A stretch of 64,000 nt of DNA, from NCBI RefSeq assembly GCF_036014115.1, contig NZ_CP107913.1, forward strand, positions 1,364,001 through 1,428,000. Direction: 5' to 3'. The notes beneath the pieces are model-generated. The model was not told where the DNA came from. It saw only the letters and a program-made list of their open reading frames with translations, and ran no database searches. Below, in pieces: positions 54,178-63,023 of this stretch; within the stretch, counting starts at the first letter, position 1, and each line of letters starts with the position of its first letter. The translations under genes and the position numbers were made by a program. Source of the stretch: Streptomyces sp. NBC_00448 (GTDB lineage: Bacteria; Actinomycetota; Actinomycetes; Streptomycetales; Streptomycetaceae).

Positions 54178-55497
54178 ATGAACGACATCCGTCCTCTTCG
54201 CCACTCCGCTCGCCGCCGCACCACGCTGCCCGTCACCCTGCCCGCCGCGCTGCCCGCCGCCGCGCTGGCCGCCGCGTGCTGCCTGACCGCGCTGACCGCC
54301 GCGCCCGCGGTGGCCGTGGCAGCCGCTCCGGCGGTGGCGCCCGCGTCCGATGGGGGTCAGGGCTCCTCGGGCTCCGCCGCCGACACCTCCCAGACGGCCG
54401 TGGACCGGACGCTGCTCGCCGAGCCCGGCGTGCACGTGCTGCCCCGCGCGGGCGCCCCCGAACTGCCGTCCGACCTGTCCGCGCTGTCCTGGACGGTGTC
54501 CGACGCCCGCACCGGCCAGGTGCTGGCCGCGAAGAACGCGCACCGGCAGCTGCCGCCCGCCTCCACCCTCAAGACGCTCTTCGCCGACACGGTACTGCCG
54601 CGCTTCCCCGGCGACCTCAGGCACAAGGTCAAGGACTCCGACCTGGCCGGCCTGGGCGACGGCAGCAGCCTGGTCGGGGTGCAGCCCGGCCAGACCTACA
54701 CCGTCGCCGACCTGTGGCGCGGCGTCTTCCTCGCCTCGGGCAACGACGCCGTGCACGTGCTGGCGAACATGAACGGCTCGGTCGCGAAGACCGTCGCCGA
54801 GATGCAGGCCAAGGCGCGGATGCTGGGCGCGGACGACACCCATGTGGTCACCCCGGACGGCTACGACGAGCCGGGGCAGGTCTCCTCCGCCTACGACCTG
54901 GCGGTGTTCGCCCGGGCCGGCCTGGACAACCCGGACTTCGCGCAGTACGCCTCGACGAAGGACTCCGAGTTCCCCGGCGGCTACGACGCGCACGGCTCGT
55001 ACGTGGCGTCCTTCGGCATCGAGAACACCAACCGGCTGCTCACCGGCGAGAAGGGCGTCACCGCCTACCCGGGCCTGGTCGGCGTGAAGAACGGCTACAC
55101 CACCAACGCGGGCAACACCCTGGTCGCCGCGGCCCGCAAGAACGGCCGCACCATCATCGTGTCGGTGATGAACCCGCAGTCCGGCGCGACCAACGCCGTC
55201 TACACCGAGGCGACGAAACTGCTCGACTGGGGCTTCTCGGCGGCGGACCACACCACGTCGGTGGGCACGCTGAACGCCGCGGCGCCCGAGCGGCCGGCCG
55301 ACGCGGGCACCGCACCGGACTCCGCGCGGGCCGGGCGCGGTGCGCCGCAGGCCCCCGAGGAGGCGCACGCCGCCCCGGTGGCGTCGCGTTCCGCGGTGGC
55401 CTCGCCGACGGCCTGGGCGGTCGGCGGCGCGCTGGTGCTGCTGGCCGCCGCGTCGGTGGTCGTGCTGCGGCGCCGAGCAGCCGCGAAGAACCGGTAA
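54178..55497 (+). CDS. D-alanyl-D-alanine carboxypeptidase (DacA-like)
   Basis: A 439-residue exported, C-terminally anchored enzyme from ATG 54178. A basic n-region and hydrophobic segment form the signal. SxxK is PPASTLKTLFA, SxN is SGND, and the third motif reads GVKNGYTTNAG (Lys-Asn-Gly instead of Lys-Thr-Gly). A Pro/Ala-rich stretch leads to a transmembrane helix (GALVLLAAASVVVLR) and an Arg/Lys tail, so the catalytic domain faces the cell wall. It trims the terminal D-Ala of peptidoglycan stems. No strong ribosome site is visible. Confidence 0.9.
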   Translation: MNDIRPLRHSARRRTTLPVTLPAALPAAALAAACCLTALTAAPAVAVAAAPAVAPASDGGQGSSGSAADTSQTAVDRTLLAEPGVHVLPRAGAPELPSDLSALSWTVSDARTGQVLAAKNAHRQLPPASTLKTLFADTVLPRFPGDLRHKVKDSDLAGLGDGSSLVGVQPGQTYTVADLWRGVFLASGNDAVHVLANMNGSVAKTVAEMQAKARMLGADDTHVVTPDGYDEPGQVSSAYDLAVFARAGLDNPDFAQYASTKDSEFPGGYDAHGSYVASFGIENTNRLLTGEKGVTAYPGLVGVKNGYTTNAGNTLVAAARKNGRTIIVSVMNPQSGATNAVYTEATKLLDWGFSAADHTTSVGTLNAAAPERPADAGTAPDSARAGRGAPQAPEEAHAAPVASRSAVASPTAWAVGGALVLLAAASVVVLRRRAAAKNR

Positions 55498-55610
55498 AGC
55501 TCCTGGCAGAGGGGTACGCTCGGTGATCGGGCGGTCGAGCCGGGCGGTGGGCGCGAGTCGGCGGCCGCCCGTGCGCTGACGCGCGCCGCCGGAGGGGGAG
55601 CTGTAGCCGC

Positions 55611-57716
55611 ATGAGCCGTCGTTCGACCGGGTTGGTGTCCACGTGGGCCGAGATCCAGCGCCAGCAGCAGCGGCAGACGGAGGCTCAGCACCGGGCCCGG
55701 GAGCAGCAGCGGCGCGAGGCCGAACGGCGGCAGCGGGCCGCGGAACGTGCGCTGGCCCGCTCGCAGAAGGAGCAGCAGGCGGCCTACCGGCGCCGCCGCG
55801 AGGACGACGCCCGCCGGCGTACCGAGGAACTGGAGTGCCGCAGCGAGGAGTTGGCGGGGCTGCTGCGGGCGGGCTGCGCGGCGCCGGTCCTCTCGCCCGA
55901 AGCGCTGGTGCTCCCCGAGGAGTTGGAGCCGTTCGCGCCGGGCCCGTTGGCGGTGCCGGTGGCCATGCCGCGGCTGGAGAGCTACGCCCCCGCGCACCGC
56001 TCGGCGTGGGGCCTGGGCCGCCAGGACCGGCAGACGCGCGAACGCTACGAGCACGACCTGGGGGTGGCGCGGGCCGCGGAGACCCAGCGGCAGCACCAAC
56101 TCGCCGACTACCAGGAGCGGTACCGGCGCTGGGCGGAGCAGCGGCTGGCCGAGATACGCCGGCACAACGCGGGGGTGCGCGACTCGCTGGAGCGGCTACG
56201 CGGCGGCGAACCGGACGCGGTGGAGGAGTACTTGACGGGGGCGCTGTACTCGTCGCGGGCGTGGCCGGAGGGGTTGCCGCGGCAGGTGTCGGCGACTTTC
56301 GAGGCGCCCGAGCGGCAGTTGGTGCTGAACTGGGAGCTGCCGGCGTTCTCGGTGGTGCCGGAGGCGGCGCTGGTGCGGTACATGCCGAGCGTGGACCGGG
56401 ACAAGGAAGTGGCGCGGCCGGTCACCGAACGGCGGGCCGCCTACCGGGACCTGCTCGCGCAGTGCCTGCTGCTGGTGCTGCGCGAGGTGTTCGGCGCGGA
56501 CTCCTTCGGCCTGCTCGGCTCGGTGGTGCTCAACGGCTTCGTGGACGACACCGATCCCGCGACCGGGCACCGTACCCCGGTGTTCCTGGCCACCGCGATG
56601 GTCTCCCGGGCGGACTTCGACGCGGTGAACCTCGTGCAGGTCAACGCGGTGGACTGCCTGGTCGACGGTCTGGGCGGGCAGTTGTCGGCACGGCCGGACC
56701 GCAGGGCGGCGGTGGTGCCGGTGCGGCAGCCGGGCGAGGCGGGCCGCGGGGTGGTCACGCACGGCGGCGGCGAGGAGCCGGACCTGCTGACGATGGACCC
56801 GCTGGAGTTCGAGGAGCTGGTCGCGGAGCTGTTCCGGGCGATGGGCATGAGCGCGGTCACCACGGTGCGGTCCGGCGACGGCGGGGTGGACGTGGACGCG
56901 CTGGACCCGGACCCGATCCGCGGCGGCAAGATCGTGGTGCAGGTCAAGCGGTACCGCAACACCGTCACGCCCAGCGCGGTACGCGACCTGTACGGGACCG
57001 TGCAGTCGCTCGGCGCCAACAAGGGCGTGCTGATCACCACTTCGGGCTTCGGCCCGACCTCGCACGCCTTCGCCAACGGCAAGCCGCTGACGCTGGTGTC
57101 GGGTACGGACCTGGTGGAGCTGCTGCACCAGCACGGCCTGGGCGGGCGGTTGGGCGGCGCGCCGGCCGCGCGCACGAGCGAGGGAACGCCGACTGCCGGG
57201 CAGGGGCTCGGACTTGACGACGAACCGGACGCGAGCGTGCTGGGCATGTGGTGGGCCGGGGAGGTTGCGCTGGACGTGTGCGCGCTGGTGTGCGCGGGCG
57301 GCCGGGTGCTCGGCGACGACCACTTCGTCTTCTACAACAACCCCCGCACCCCGGACGGCAGCGTGCGGATGATGCCGGGCCTGGGTGGCGACAAGGCGGC
57401 GATCTGGGTGAGCTTCGACCGGCTGCCGGCCACCGCCGACCGGGTGGTGCTGGTCGCCGCGATCGACCCCGAGGTCAATCCGGACGCCGATCTGGCCGGG
57501 TTCACCGACGCCCGGATACGCCTGACCGACCCGGAGGGCAGCGAGGCGGACCGGCTGGACGTCTCCGACGGCCGCCCGGGCGAGACCGCCCTGGTGCTGG
57601 GCTCCTTCCGCAGGCGCGCCGGCGACGACTGGACCTTCGTGCCCGGCGGCAAGGGCTACCAGGGCCCCGGCGGCCTGGTCGAGCTGGTGCAGGAGCACGG
57701 CATCGAGGTGGAGTAG
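55611..57716 (+). CDS. Coiled coil - Mrr-like restriction nuclease - TerD fusion protein
   Basis: A 701-residue soluble protein from ATG 55611 behind GGAGGGGGAG. Residues about 10-85 are an Arg/Gln/Glu-rich coiled coil, and another helical part covers about 140-205. A domain of unknown type (about 215-385) precedes an Mrr-type PD-(D/E)xK nuclease (about 395-510): LEFEELVAELFRAMG (Glu), DGGVDVDALDPD (Asp, near residue 425) and IVVQVKRY (Gln-x-Lys, near 444), all catalytic positions intact. The C-terminus (about 540-700) is a TerD-like domain: HFVFYNNPRTPDGSV, DRVVLVAAIDPEV and the ending GKGYQGPGGL; its first calcium loop (VALDVCALV) is degenerate. Such a fusion suggests a stress- or invasion-responsive DNA-cutting protein. 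Confidence 0.88.
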   Translation: MSRRSTGLVSTWAEIQRQQQRQTEAQHRAREQQRREAERRQRAAERALARSQKEQQAAYRRRREDDARRRTEELECRSEELAGLLRAGCAAPVLSPEALVLPEELEPFAPGPLAVPVAMPRLESYAPAHRSAWGLGRQDRQTRERYEHDLGVARAAETQRQHQLADYQERYRRWAEQRLAEIRRHNAGVRDSLERLRGGEPDAVEEYLTGALYSSRAWPEGLPRQVSATFEAPERQLVLNWELPAFSVVPEAALVRYMPSVDRDKEVARPVTERRAAYRDLLAQCLLLVLREVFGADSFGLLGSVVLNGFVDDTDPATGHRTPVFLATAMVSRADFDAVNLVQVNAVDCLVDGLGGQLSARPDRRAAVVPVRQPGEAGRGVVTHGGGEEPDLLTMDPLEFEELVAELFRAMGMSAVTTVRSGDGGVDVDALDPDPIRGGKIVVQVKRYRNTVTPSAVRDLYGTVQSLGANKGVLITTSGFGPTSHAFANGKPLTLVSGTDLVELLHQHGLGGRLGGAPAARTSEGTPTAGQGLGLDDEPDASVLGMWWAGEVALDVCALVCAGGRVLGDDHFVFYNNPRTPDGSVRMMPGLGGDKAAIWVSFDRLPATADRVVLVAAIDPEVNPDADLAGFTDARIRLTDPEGSEADRLDVSDGRPGETALVLGSFRRRAGDDWTFVPGGKGYQGPGGLVELVQEHGIEVE

Positions 57717-57986
57717 CGCGACCGCGGACCGGAGTGTGCTAGAGTCACCGTAGGGACTTATAGGTCAGCGCCCTTCTGATGGCGCCTCGTCCCTCTCACC
57801 CCTCGGTTTTCCTCCGAGCGTGGTCTGTTTTCCGATCGACACGGCGACGGCCGATCTTCGTCCTCGCCCGACTTCCCGCGGTACCCGGAGCGTGCATCCC
57901 TCCGCTCGGGCCGCAACTCCCTCACGCCCTACGGCGGCGTACGGCGCCGCCCGTCTGATCCATCCGTCCGCGAAAGGACGACATCC
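57717..57986 (+). promoter_or_regulatory. Long pyrimidine-rich leader of the Rho-like gene
   Basis: The 270-nt gap holds a TAGAGT -10 box (57740-57745, extended TGTGC before it), a small hairpin GCGCC-8 nt-GGCGC (57768-57785), then about 200 nt rich in C and U with many UC/CC dinucleotides and few G, like a rut site. The mRNA leader would be about 230 nt. A GAAAGGAC ribosome site precedes the ATG at 57987. No ORF is supported. Confidence 0.6.
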
Positions 57987-59135
57987 ATGACCGAGATTCT
58001 CGAACGCCCGCTGAACCGGCAGGAGTTGCCGCAGCGGGTGACCGGCGTGCTCGACACCGAGCGCGGCGGACAGGCCCGGCTGCGCGGCCCCGGCCTGCTC
58101 CCCTCCCCCGACGACCCGGCCGTGCCGCAGGCGCTGGTCCGCCGGGCCGGGCTGCGCAGAGGCGACCTGGTCGAGGGCACCGCCGGCAAGCCCGGCACCC
58201 TCGCCGACGTGCGGTCCGTCAACGGGCGGCCGCCGGCCACCCCGCGCCCCCACTTCGGCGACCTCACGCCGCTGCACCCCAACGAGCCCCTGCGGCTGGA
58301 GAGTTCCGCGCTCAAGGGCTCCTCGGCCGCCGCCGGGCGGGTCATCGATCTGATGGCGCCGATCGGCAAGGGCCAGCGCGGCCTGATCGTGGCCCCGCCC
58401 AAGGCCGGCAAGACCGTGCTGCTGCAGGGCATCGCGGCCGCGGTCGCCACCAACCACCCCGAGGCGCACCTGATGGTGCTGCTCGTGGACGAACGTCCCG
58501 AGGAGGTCACCGACATGCGGGCGAGCGTCCGCGGCGAGGTGATCTCCTCGACCTTCGACCAGCCCGCCCGGCAGCACATCCATGTCGCCGAGCTCGCGAT
58601 CGAGCGGGCGAAGCGAATGGTCGAGCAGGGCCGCGACGTGGTGATCCTGCTCGACTCCCTGACCCGGCTGTGCCGGGCCCACAACAACAACGGCGCCGGC
58701 AGCGGCCGCACGCTCTCCGGCGGGGTGGACGCCGCCGCCCTGCTCGGCCCCAAGCGGCTGTTCGGCGCGGCCCGGCTGGCCGAGGAGGGCGGTTCCCTGA
58801 CGATCCTCGCGACCGCCCTGGTCGACACCGGTTCGCGCGCCGACGACTTCTACTACGAGGAGCTCAAGAGCACCGGCAACATGGAGTTGCACCTCGACCG
58901 CTTCCTCGCCGAGCGCCGGGTCTTCCCGGCGCTCGACATCACCACCTCGGGCACCCGGCGCGAGGAACTGCTCGTCCCCGCCGACGAGTTGGCGGTCCGC
59001 TACCACCTGCGCCGCGCGCTCGTGAACCGCGACCCGCACGGCGCCACCGAGGTCCTCCTCACCCGCCTGCGCGAGACCGCCACGAACGCGGACTTCCTCC
59101 GCAACGCCCGCGCCACCGTGCCCGGCGCCTCCTGA
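57987..59135 (+). CDS. Short Rho-like transcription termination ATPase with degenerate RNA-binding domain
   Basis: A 382-residue Rho-family protein. The motor is intact: IGKGQRGLIVAPPKAGKTVL (Walker A, Lys near 142), LLVDERPEEVTDM, ILLDSLTRLCRAHN (Walker B), LSGGVDAAAL with GPKRLFGAARLAEEGGSLTI (Q-loop region), and KSTGNMELHLDR (R-loop). Streptomyces housekeeping Rho is far longer. Here the N-terminal helical bundle is absent, and the cold-shock-like part (about 15-85) lacks the aromatic residues that grip RNA: the usual GFGFLR reads GQARLRG. It is probably a second Rho with altered loading. It follows the Mrr-TerD gene on the same strand. Confidence 0.88.
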   Translation: MTEILERPLNRQELPQRVTGVLDTERGGQARLRGPGLLPSPDDPAVPQALVRRAGLRRGDLVEGTAGKPGTLADVRSVNGRPPATPRPHFGDLTPLHPNEPLRLESSALKGSSAAAGRVIDLMAPIGKGQRGLIVAPPKAGKTVLLQGIAAAVATNHPEAHLMVLLVDERPEEVTDMRASVRGEVISSTFDQPARQHIHVAELAIERAKRMVEQGRDVVILLDSLTRLCRAHNNNGAGSGRTLSGGVDAAALLGPKRLFGAARLAEEGGSLTILATALVDTGSRADDFYYEELKSTGNMELHLDRFLAERRVFPALDITTSGTRREELLVPADELAVRYHLRRALVNRDPHGATEVLLTRLRETATNADFLRNARATVPGAS

Positions 59136-59251
59136 CGCCCCGGAGCCTCGCCACGCCCCCCGGCGCCTCGTCAGACCTCAGGCACCCCGGTGCCCGGGGG
59201 CACCGCGGAAAATCGGGTGCCTCCGGCGCCGGGAACCGGCAGGATCGTCGG

Positions 59252-60109
59252 ATGACCGACAGGGAACCGACGGGCCGAATCCTCCCGGGCCGCCTCCTTC
59301 CGGGCCACTTCCTTCGGGACCGCTTCCTCCGGGACGGCTTCGTGAAGGTGGAGGGCGCGTTCGCGAGGAGCACCGCACGGGAGTGCGCGGCCCTGCTGTG
59401 GGAGCGGACCGGGTGCGACCCGGACGACCCGGCCACCTGGACCGAACCGGTGCACTGGGTCGGCGACATGGCCCAACCCCCCTTCGCGGCGGCAGCCAAC
59501 ACCCAAGTGCTGCATGCCGCGTTCGACCTGCTGGTGGGTGCGGGCCGGTGGGCGCCGCGCTCCTCGCTCGGCTCGTTCCCGCTGCGCTTCCCGCACCCGG
59601 TGGAGCCCGATGACGCCGGCTGGCACATCGACGCGAGCTTCCTTCCGCCGGGCGGGCGGCAGTATCACGTCAACACGCGGTCCGAGGGCCGCGCGCTGCT
59701 GATGCTCTTCCTGTTCACGGACGTGGCCCGGGCCGACGCGCCCACCCGTATCCGGATCGGCTCGCACCTGGACGTGCCGCCGGTGCTGCGGCCGTACGGC
59801 GAGGAGGGCACGTCGATCTTCACCGTCGCGAAGGAGGTGGACGAGGCGAGCGCCCGCCGCCCGCTCGCCCTGGCGACCGGACGGGCCGGGGACGTGTACC
59901 TGTGCCATCCCTTCCTGGTGCACGCGGCGCAGCCGCAGCACGGCGGCCGGCCCCGTTTCATGGCGCAGCCGCCGCTGTACCCGGCCGAGCCGCTGCGGCT
60001 GGAGCGGCCGGACGGGGCGTACTCCCCGGTCGAGCTGGCCATCCGCGCCGGCCTGGCCGCCGTGCCGCGGGAAGCCCCGACGCTCGGCCCGGGGCCGGAC
60101 ATCGGTTAG
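59252..60109 (+). CDS. Phytanoyl-CoA dioxygenase family protein
   Basis: A 285-residue Fe(II)/2-oxoglutarate dioxygenase from ATG 59252. GWHIDASF contains the His-x-Asp pair and YLCHPFLVHAAQPQHGGRPRFM the distal His and the Arg that binds 2-oxoglutarate. A leucine/arginine-rich N-terminal repeat (GRLLPGHFLRDRFLRDG) precedes the fold. Substrates of actinobacterial members are mostly small molecules or secondary metabolites; none can be assigned. It is followed within 10 nt by the LuxR regulator gene, with which it may be cotranscribed. Confidence 0.85.
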   Translation: MTDREPTGRILPGRLLPGHFLRDRFLRDGFVKVEGAFARSTARECAALLWERTGCDPDDPATWTEPVHWVGDMAQPPFAAAANTQVLHAAFDLLVGAGRWAPRSSLGSFPLRFPHPVEPDDAGWHIDASFLPPGGRQYHVNTRSEGRALLMLFLFTDVARADAPTRIRIGSHLDVPPVLRPYGEEGTSIFTVAKEVDEASARRPLALATGRAGDVYLCHPFLVHAAQPQHGGRPRFMAQPPLYPAEPLRLERPDGAYSPVELAIRAGLAAVPREAPTLGPGPDIG

Positions 60110-60119
60110 CGTGCACAGC

Positions 60120-62927
60120 ATGCTGCATGGACGGGGAGCCGAAGCGGACACGGTCGAGGCGCTGCTGGACGGGGCGCGGGCGGGCCGCAGCGGGGTGCTG
60201 GTGGTGCGCGGGGACGCCGGGATCGGCAAGACCGCGCTGCTGACGCACGCGGTGGAGCGCGCACGCGCGGCGGGTTTCACGGTGGTGCGCAGCTCGGGCG
60301 TCGAGTTCGAGGCCGAACTGCCGTACGCCGGACTTGAGTTGCTGCTGCGCAAGGCGATGGGCGCGATCGGGTCGGTGCCGGAGCCGCAACAGCGGGCGCT
60401 GCGTGCGGCGTTCGGGCTGACCGCGGGGAACGCGGGCGAGCCGATGTTCGTCGGTCTCGCGGTGCTGTCGCTGCTGTCGGGGCACGCGGGCGACGGGCCG
60501 CTGCTGTGTGTCGTCGACGACGCGCAGTGGCTGGACCGGGCGTCCGCCGACGCGCTGGCGTTCGCGGCCAGGCGGCTGGACGCGGAGGGCGTGGTGATGC
60601 TCTTCGCGGCCCGCGACGGCGAGGGGTCGTTCGTCGCGCCGGGGCTGCCCGAGCTGCGGCTGGGCGGGCTCGACGCGACGGCGGCCGGCACGCTGCTGGC
60701 CGAGCGCGGCGCCGGGCTGGGCACGGCCGTACGGCGCAGGGTGCTGGCCGAGGCGCAGGGCAACCCGCTGGCCCTGCTGGAGCTGCCGCTCGCGCTGGAC
60801 CCGGCCGGCGGAGCCGACGGCGCCGGCCCGGCGGGCCCCGGCGTGGACGTCGGGCCCGACCCGCTGCCGCTGACCAGCAGGCTGGAAGCCGCCTTCCACG
60901 GCCGGGTCGCCGACCTGCCGCGCGGCACGCAGACGCTGCTGCTGATCGCCGCCGCCGACCACACCGGCCACCCGGACACCCTGCTCGCCGCCGCCACCGC
61001 GCTCGGCGTCGGCGTGGACGACCTGCCGCCCGCGCAGGACGCGGGGCTCGTCCTGGTCGACGAGGAGGACCGGCTGCGGTTCCGCCATCCCCTGATGCGG
61101 GCCGCGATCCACCAGCGGGCCCCGCTGCCGGAGCGGCTGGCCGCCCACCGGGCGCTGGCCGAGGCGGCCGACCCGGTACACGACCCGGACCACCGCGCCT
61201 GGCACCTGGCGATGGCCGCGACCGGCCCGGACGAGGAGGTGGCCGCCGCCCTGGAGGCCACCGCGGCGCGGGCCCGCCGGCGCAGCGGCCACTCCGCCGC
61301 GTCGGTCGCCTACGAGCGCGCCGCCCGGCTGAGCACCGACTCCACCGCCCGCGCCGACCGCCTCCTGCTCGCCGCCGAGGCCGCCTCGGAGGCCGGCGAA
61401 CTGCCCCGGGCCCGGGACTTCGCCGAGCAGGCCGCCCGCGTGGCGGCCCCGGTCCTCTCCCCCGGCTCCGCGGCGGAGGCGGTGATACGCGCCAGGACGC
61501 TGTACGTACGGGCGCTCGCCGACTTCTGGCAGGGCGCCTTCCCCGGCGCGCACCGGATGCTGCTGGTGGGCGCCGACGCGGTGGCCGCGGTGGACCCGGA
61601 ACGGGCCGGGCGGATGCTGGTGCAGGCGGTGCACACCGCGTGGTACCTGGGCGCCGCCGAGGTCGAGGAGACCGTACGGCGGCTGGCGGCACTGGAGTTG
61701 CCCCGGGACGCGGCGATCCGCCCGGTCGCGGACTTCTTCGCCGGCGCGCTGGGGCTACCGGGCCCTGCCTCTGCCGCCGCCCCGCCGACGCCGGAGGAGC
61801 TGCTGCCGGCCGCGGCAGCGGTGCGGGCCGCCAATGGCGGCGACGCCGACCCCCGCGAGCTGGTGATGCTCTGCGCGGCCGGCATGCTGCGCGGGCAGGA
61901 CGATCAGACGTACGAACTGGCCGCCCAGTTGGCGACGGAGAGCCGGGACAGCGGCGGGGTGGGGCGGCTGGCGACGGTGCTGTTCTTCCGGGCCGAGGTG
62001 GAGGTGTTCGAGTCGCGGATCGCCGAGGCGTACGCCACCGCGGCCGAGGGGCTGCGGATCGCCCGGGACACCCAGCAGGCGCAGTGGGTCAGCCAGTTGA
62101 GCGGTGCGCTGGCGCAGGTGGCCGCGCTGCGGGGCGACGAGGAGGAGTGCCGCGCCCACGTCGCCGAGGCGCTGGCGGCCGCACCGGGCGCGCCGACCGC
62201 GCCGGGTGCCGGGTGGGCGTACTGGTCGCAGGGCCTGCTCGACCTCGGCCTGGGCCGGGCCGGATCGGCCCTGGAGCGGCTGGAGTTGCTCAGCGAGCCG
62301 CTGCTGCGGCACCACATCTGCACCACCCGCAGCGTGCCGGACCTGGTGGAGGCGGCGGTCCGCCTCGGCGAACCCGGGCGTGCGGCCGAGCCGTTCGCCC
62401 GGTTCGAGCGGTGGGCGCGGCGCACGGGGCAGGACTGGGCGGAGGCCATGGTGGCCCGCTGCCGGGCACTGCTGGCCCCCGACGACCAGGCGGAGGCGTA
62501 CTTCACGGCGGCGCTGGCCGCGCACGACCCGCACCGGCGCGCGCTGGAGGCGGCCCGCACCGAGCTGCTGTACGGGGAGTGGCTGCGGCGGGCCCGGCGC
62601 AGAAGCGAGGCGGCCGGGCGGCTGCGGTCCGCGCTGGAGGTCTTCGAACGGCTCGGCGCCCGCCCGTGGGCGGATCGGGCCCGCGGTGAACTCGGCGCCT
62701 CCGGCGCGCTGGTGACGGCACATCAGGAGACGCGTTCGCTCGCCGAGCAGGCGGGGCTCACCCCGCAGGAGGGGCAGATCATCCGGCTGGCCGCGCACGG
62801 CCTGTCGAACAAGGACATCGCCGCACGGCTGTTCCTCAGCCCGCGTACGGTCGGCTACCACCTGTACAAGGCGTACCCGAAGCTGGGCGTCGCCTCGCGC
62901 GGCGAACTGTCCGGGCTGCTGGCCTGA
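60120..62927 (+). CDS. LAL-type LuxR regulator with AAA ATPase domain
   Basis: A 935-residue regulator; ATG 60120 (MLHGRGAEADTVEALL) is preferred over GTG 60111. Walker A is VRGDAGIGKTALL and Walker B LLCVVDDAQWLD in the N-terminal NTPase domain. A long helical-repeat (TPR-like) midsection follows, and the C-terminal LuxR HTH reads LTPQEGQIIRLAAHGLSNKD then IAARLFLSPRTVGYHLYKAY. LAL regulators activate pathway-specific operons, often secondary metabolism or sugar use, after ATP-dependent switching. No target cluster is evident in the window. The 15-bp terminator 62957-62991 follows. Confidence 0.92.
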   Translation: MLHGRGAEADTVEALLDGARAGRSGVLVVRGDAGIGKTALLTHAVERARAAGFTVVRSSGVEFEAELPYAGLELLLRKAMGAIGSVPEPQQRALRAAFGLTAGNAGEPMFVGLAVLSLLSGHAGDGPLLCVVDDAQWLDRASADALAFAARRLDAEGVVMLFAARDGEGSFVAPGLPELRLGGLDATAAGTLLAERGAGLGTAVRRRVLAEAQGNPLALLELPLALDPAGGADGAGPAGPGVDVGPDPLPLTSRLEAAFHGRVADLPRGTQTLLLIAAADHTGHPDTLLAAATALGVGVDDLPPAQDAGLVLVDEEDRLRFRHPLMRAAIHQRAPLPERLAAHRALAEAADPVHDPDHRAWHLAMAATGPDEEVAAALEATAARARRRSGHSAASVAYERAARLSTDSTARADRLLLAAEAASEAGELPRARDFAEQAARVAAPVLSPGSAAEAVIRARTLYVRALADFWQGAFPGAHRMLLVGADAVAAVDPERAGRMLVQAVHTAWYLGAAEVEETVRRLAALELPRDAAIRPVADFFAGALGLPGPASAAAPPTPEELLPAAAAVRAANGGDADPRELVMLCAAGMLRGQDDQTYELAAQLATESRDSGGVGRLATVLFFRAEVEVFESRIAEAYATAAEGLRIARDTQQAQWVSQLSGALAQVAALRGDEEECRAHVAEALAAAPGAPTAPGAGWAYWSQGLLDLGLGRAGSALERLELLSEPLLRHHICTTRSVPDLVEAAVRLGEPGRAAEPFARFERWARRTGQDWAEAMVARCRALLAPDDQAEAYFTAALAAHDPHRRALEAARTELLYGEWLRRARRRSEAAGRLRSALEVFERLGARPWADRARGELGASGALVTAHQETRSLAEQAGLTPQEGQIIRLAAHGLSNKDIAARLFLSPRTVGYHLYKAYPKLGVASRGELSGLLA

Positions 62928-62956
62928 GTTCGGCCCGCCCGGCCCGAACGCGCGGA

Positions 62957-62991
62957 CGGGCCCGCCCGGTTGTCAGAACCGGGCGGGCCCG
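62957..62991. terminator. Bidirectional terminator between luxR and the M23 gene
   Basis: CGGGCCCGCCCGGTT / AACCGGGCGGGCCCG, 15-bp perfect stem with a 5-nt loop, placed between the convergent stops at 62927 and 63024. Confidence 0.9.
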
Positions 62992-63023
62992 CCGATCGCG
63001 GCCGTGTGACCGCGGTGCCGGTG

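Noticed and set aside
59171-61261. A 696-codon minus-strand frame across the dioxygenase and LuxR genes
   Set aside because: Ser/Ala/Arg-rich antisense shadow without any motif; both plus-strand genes are well supported.
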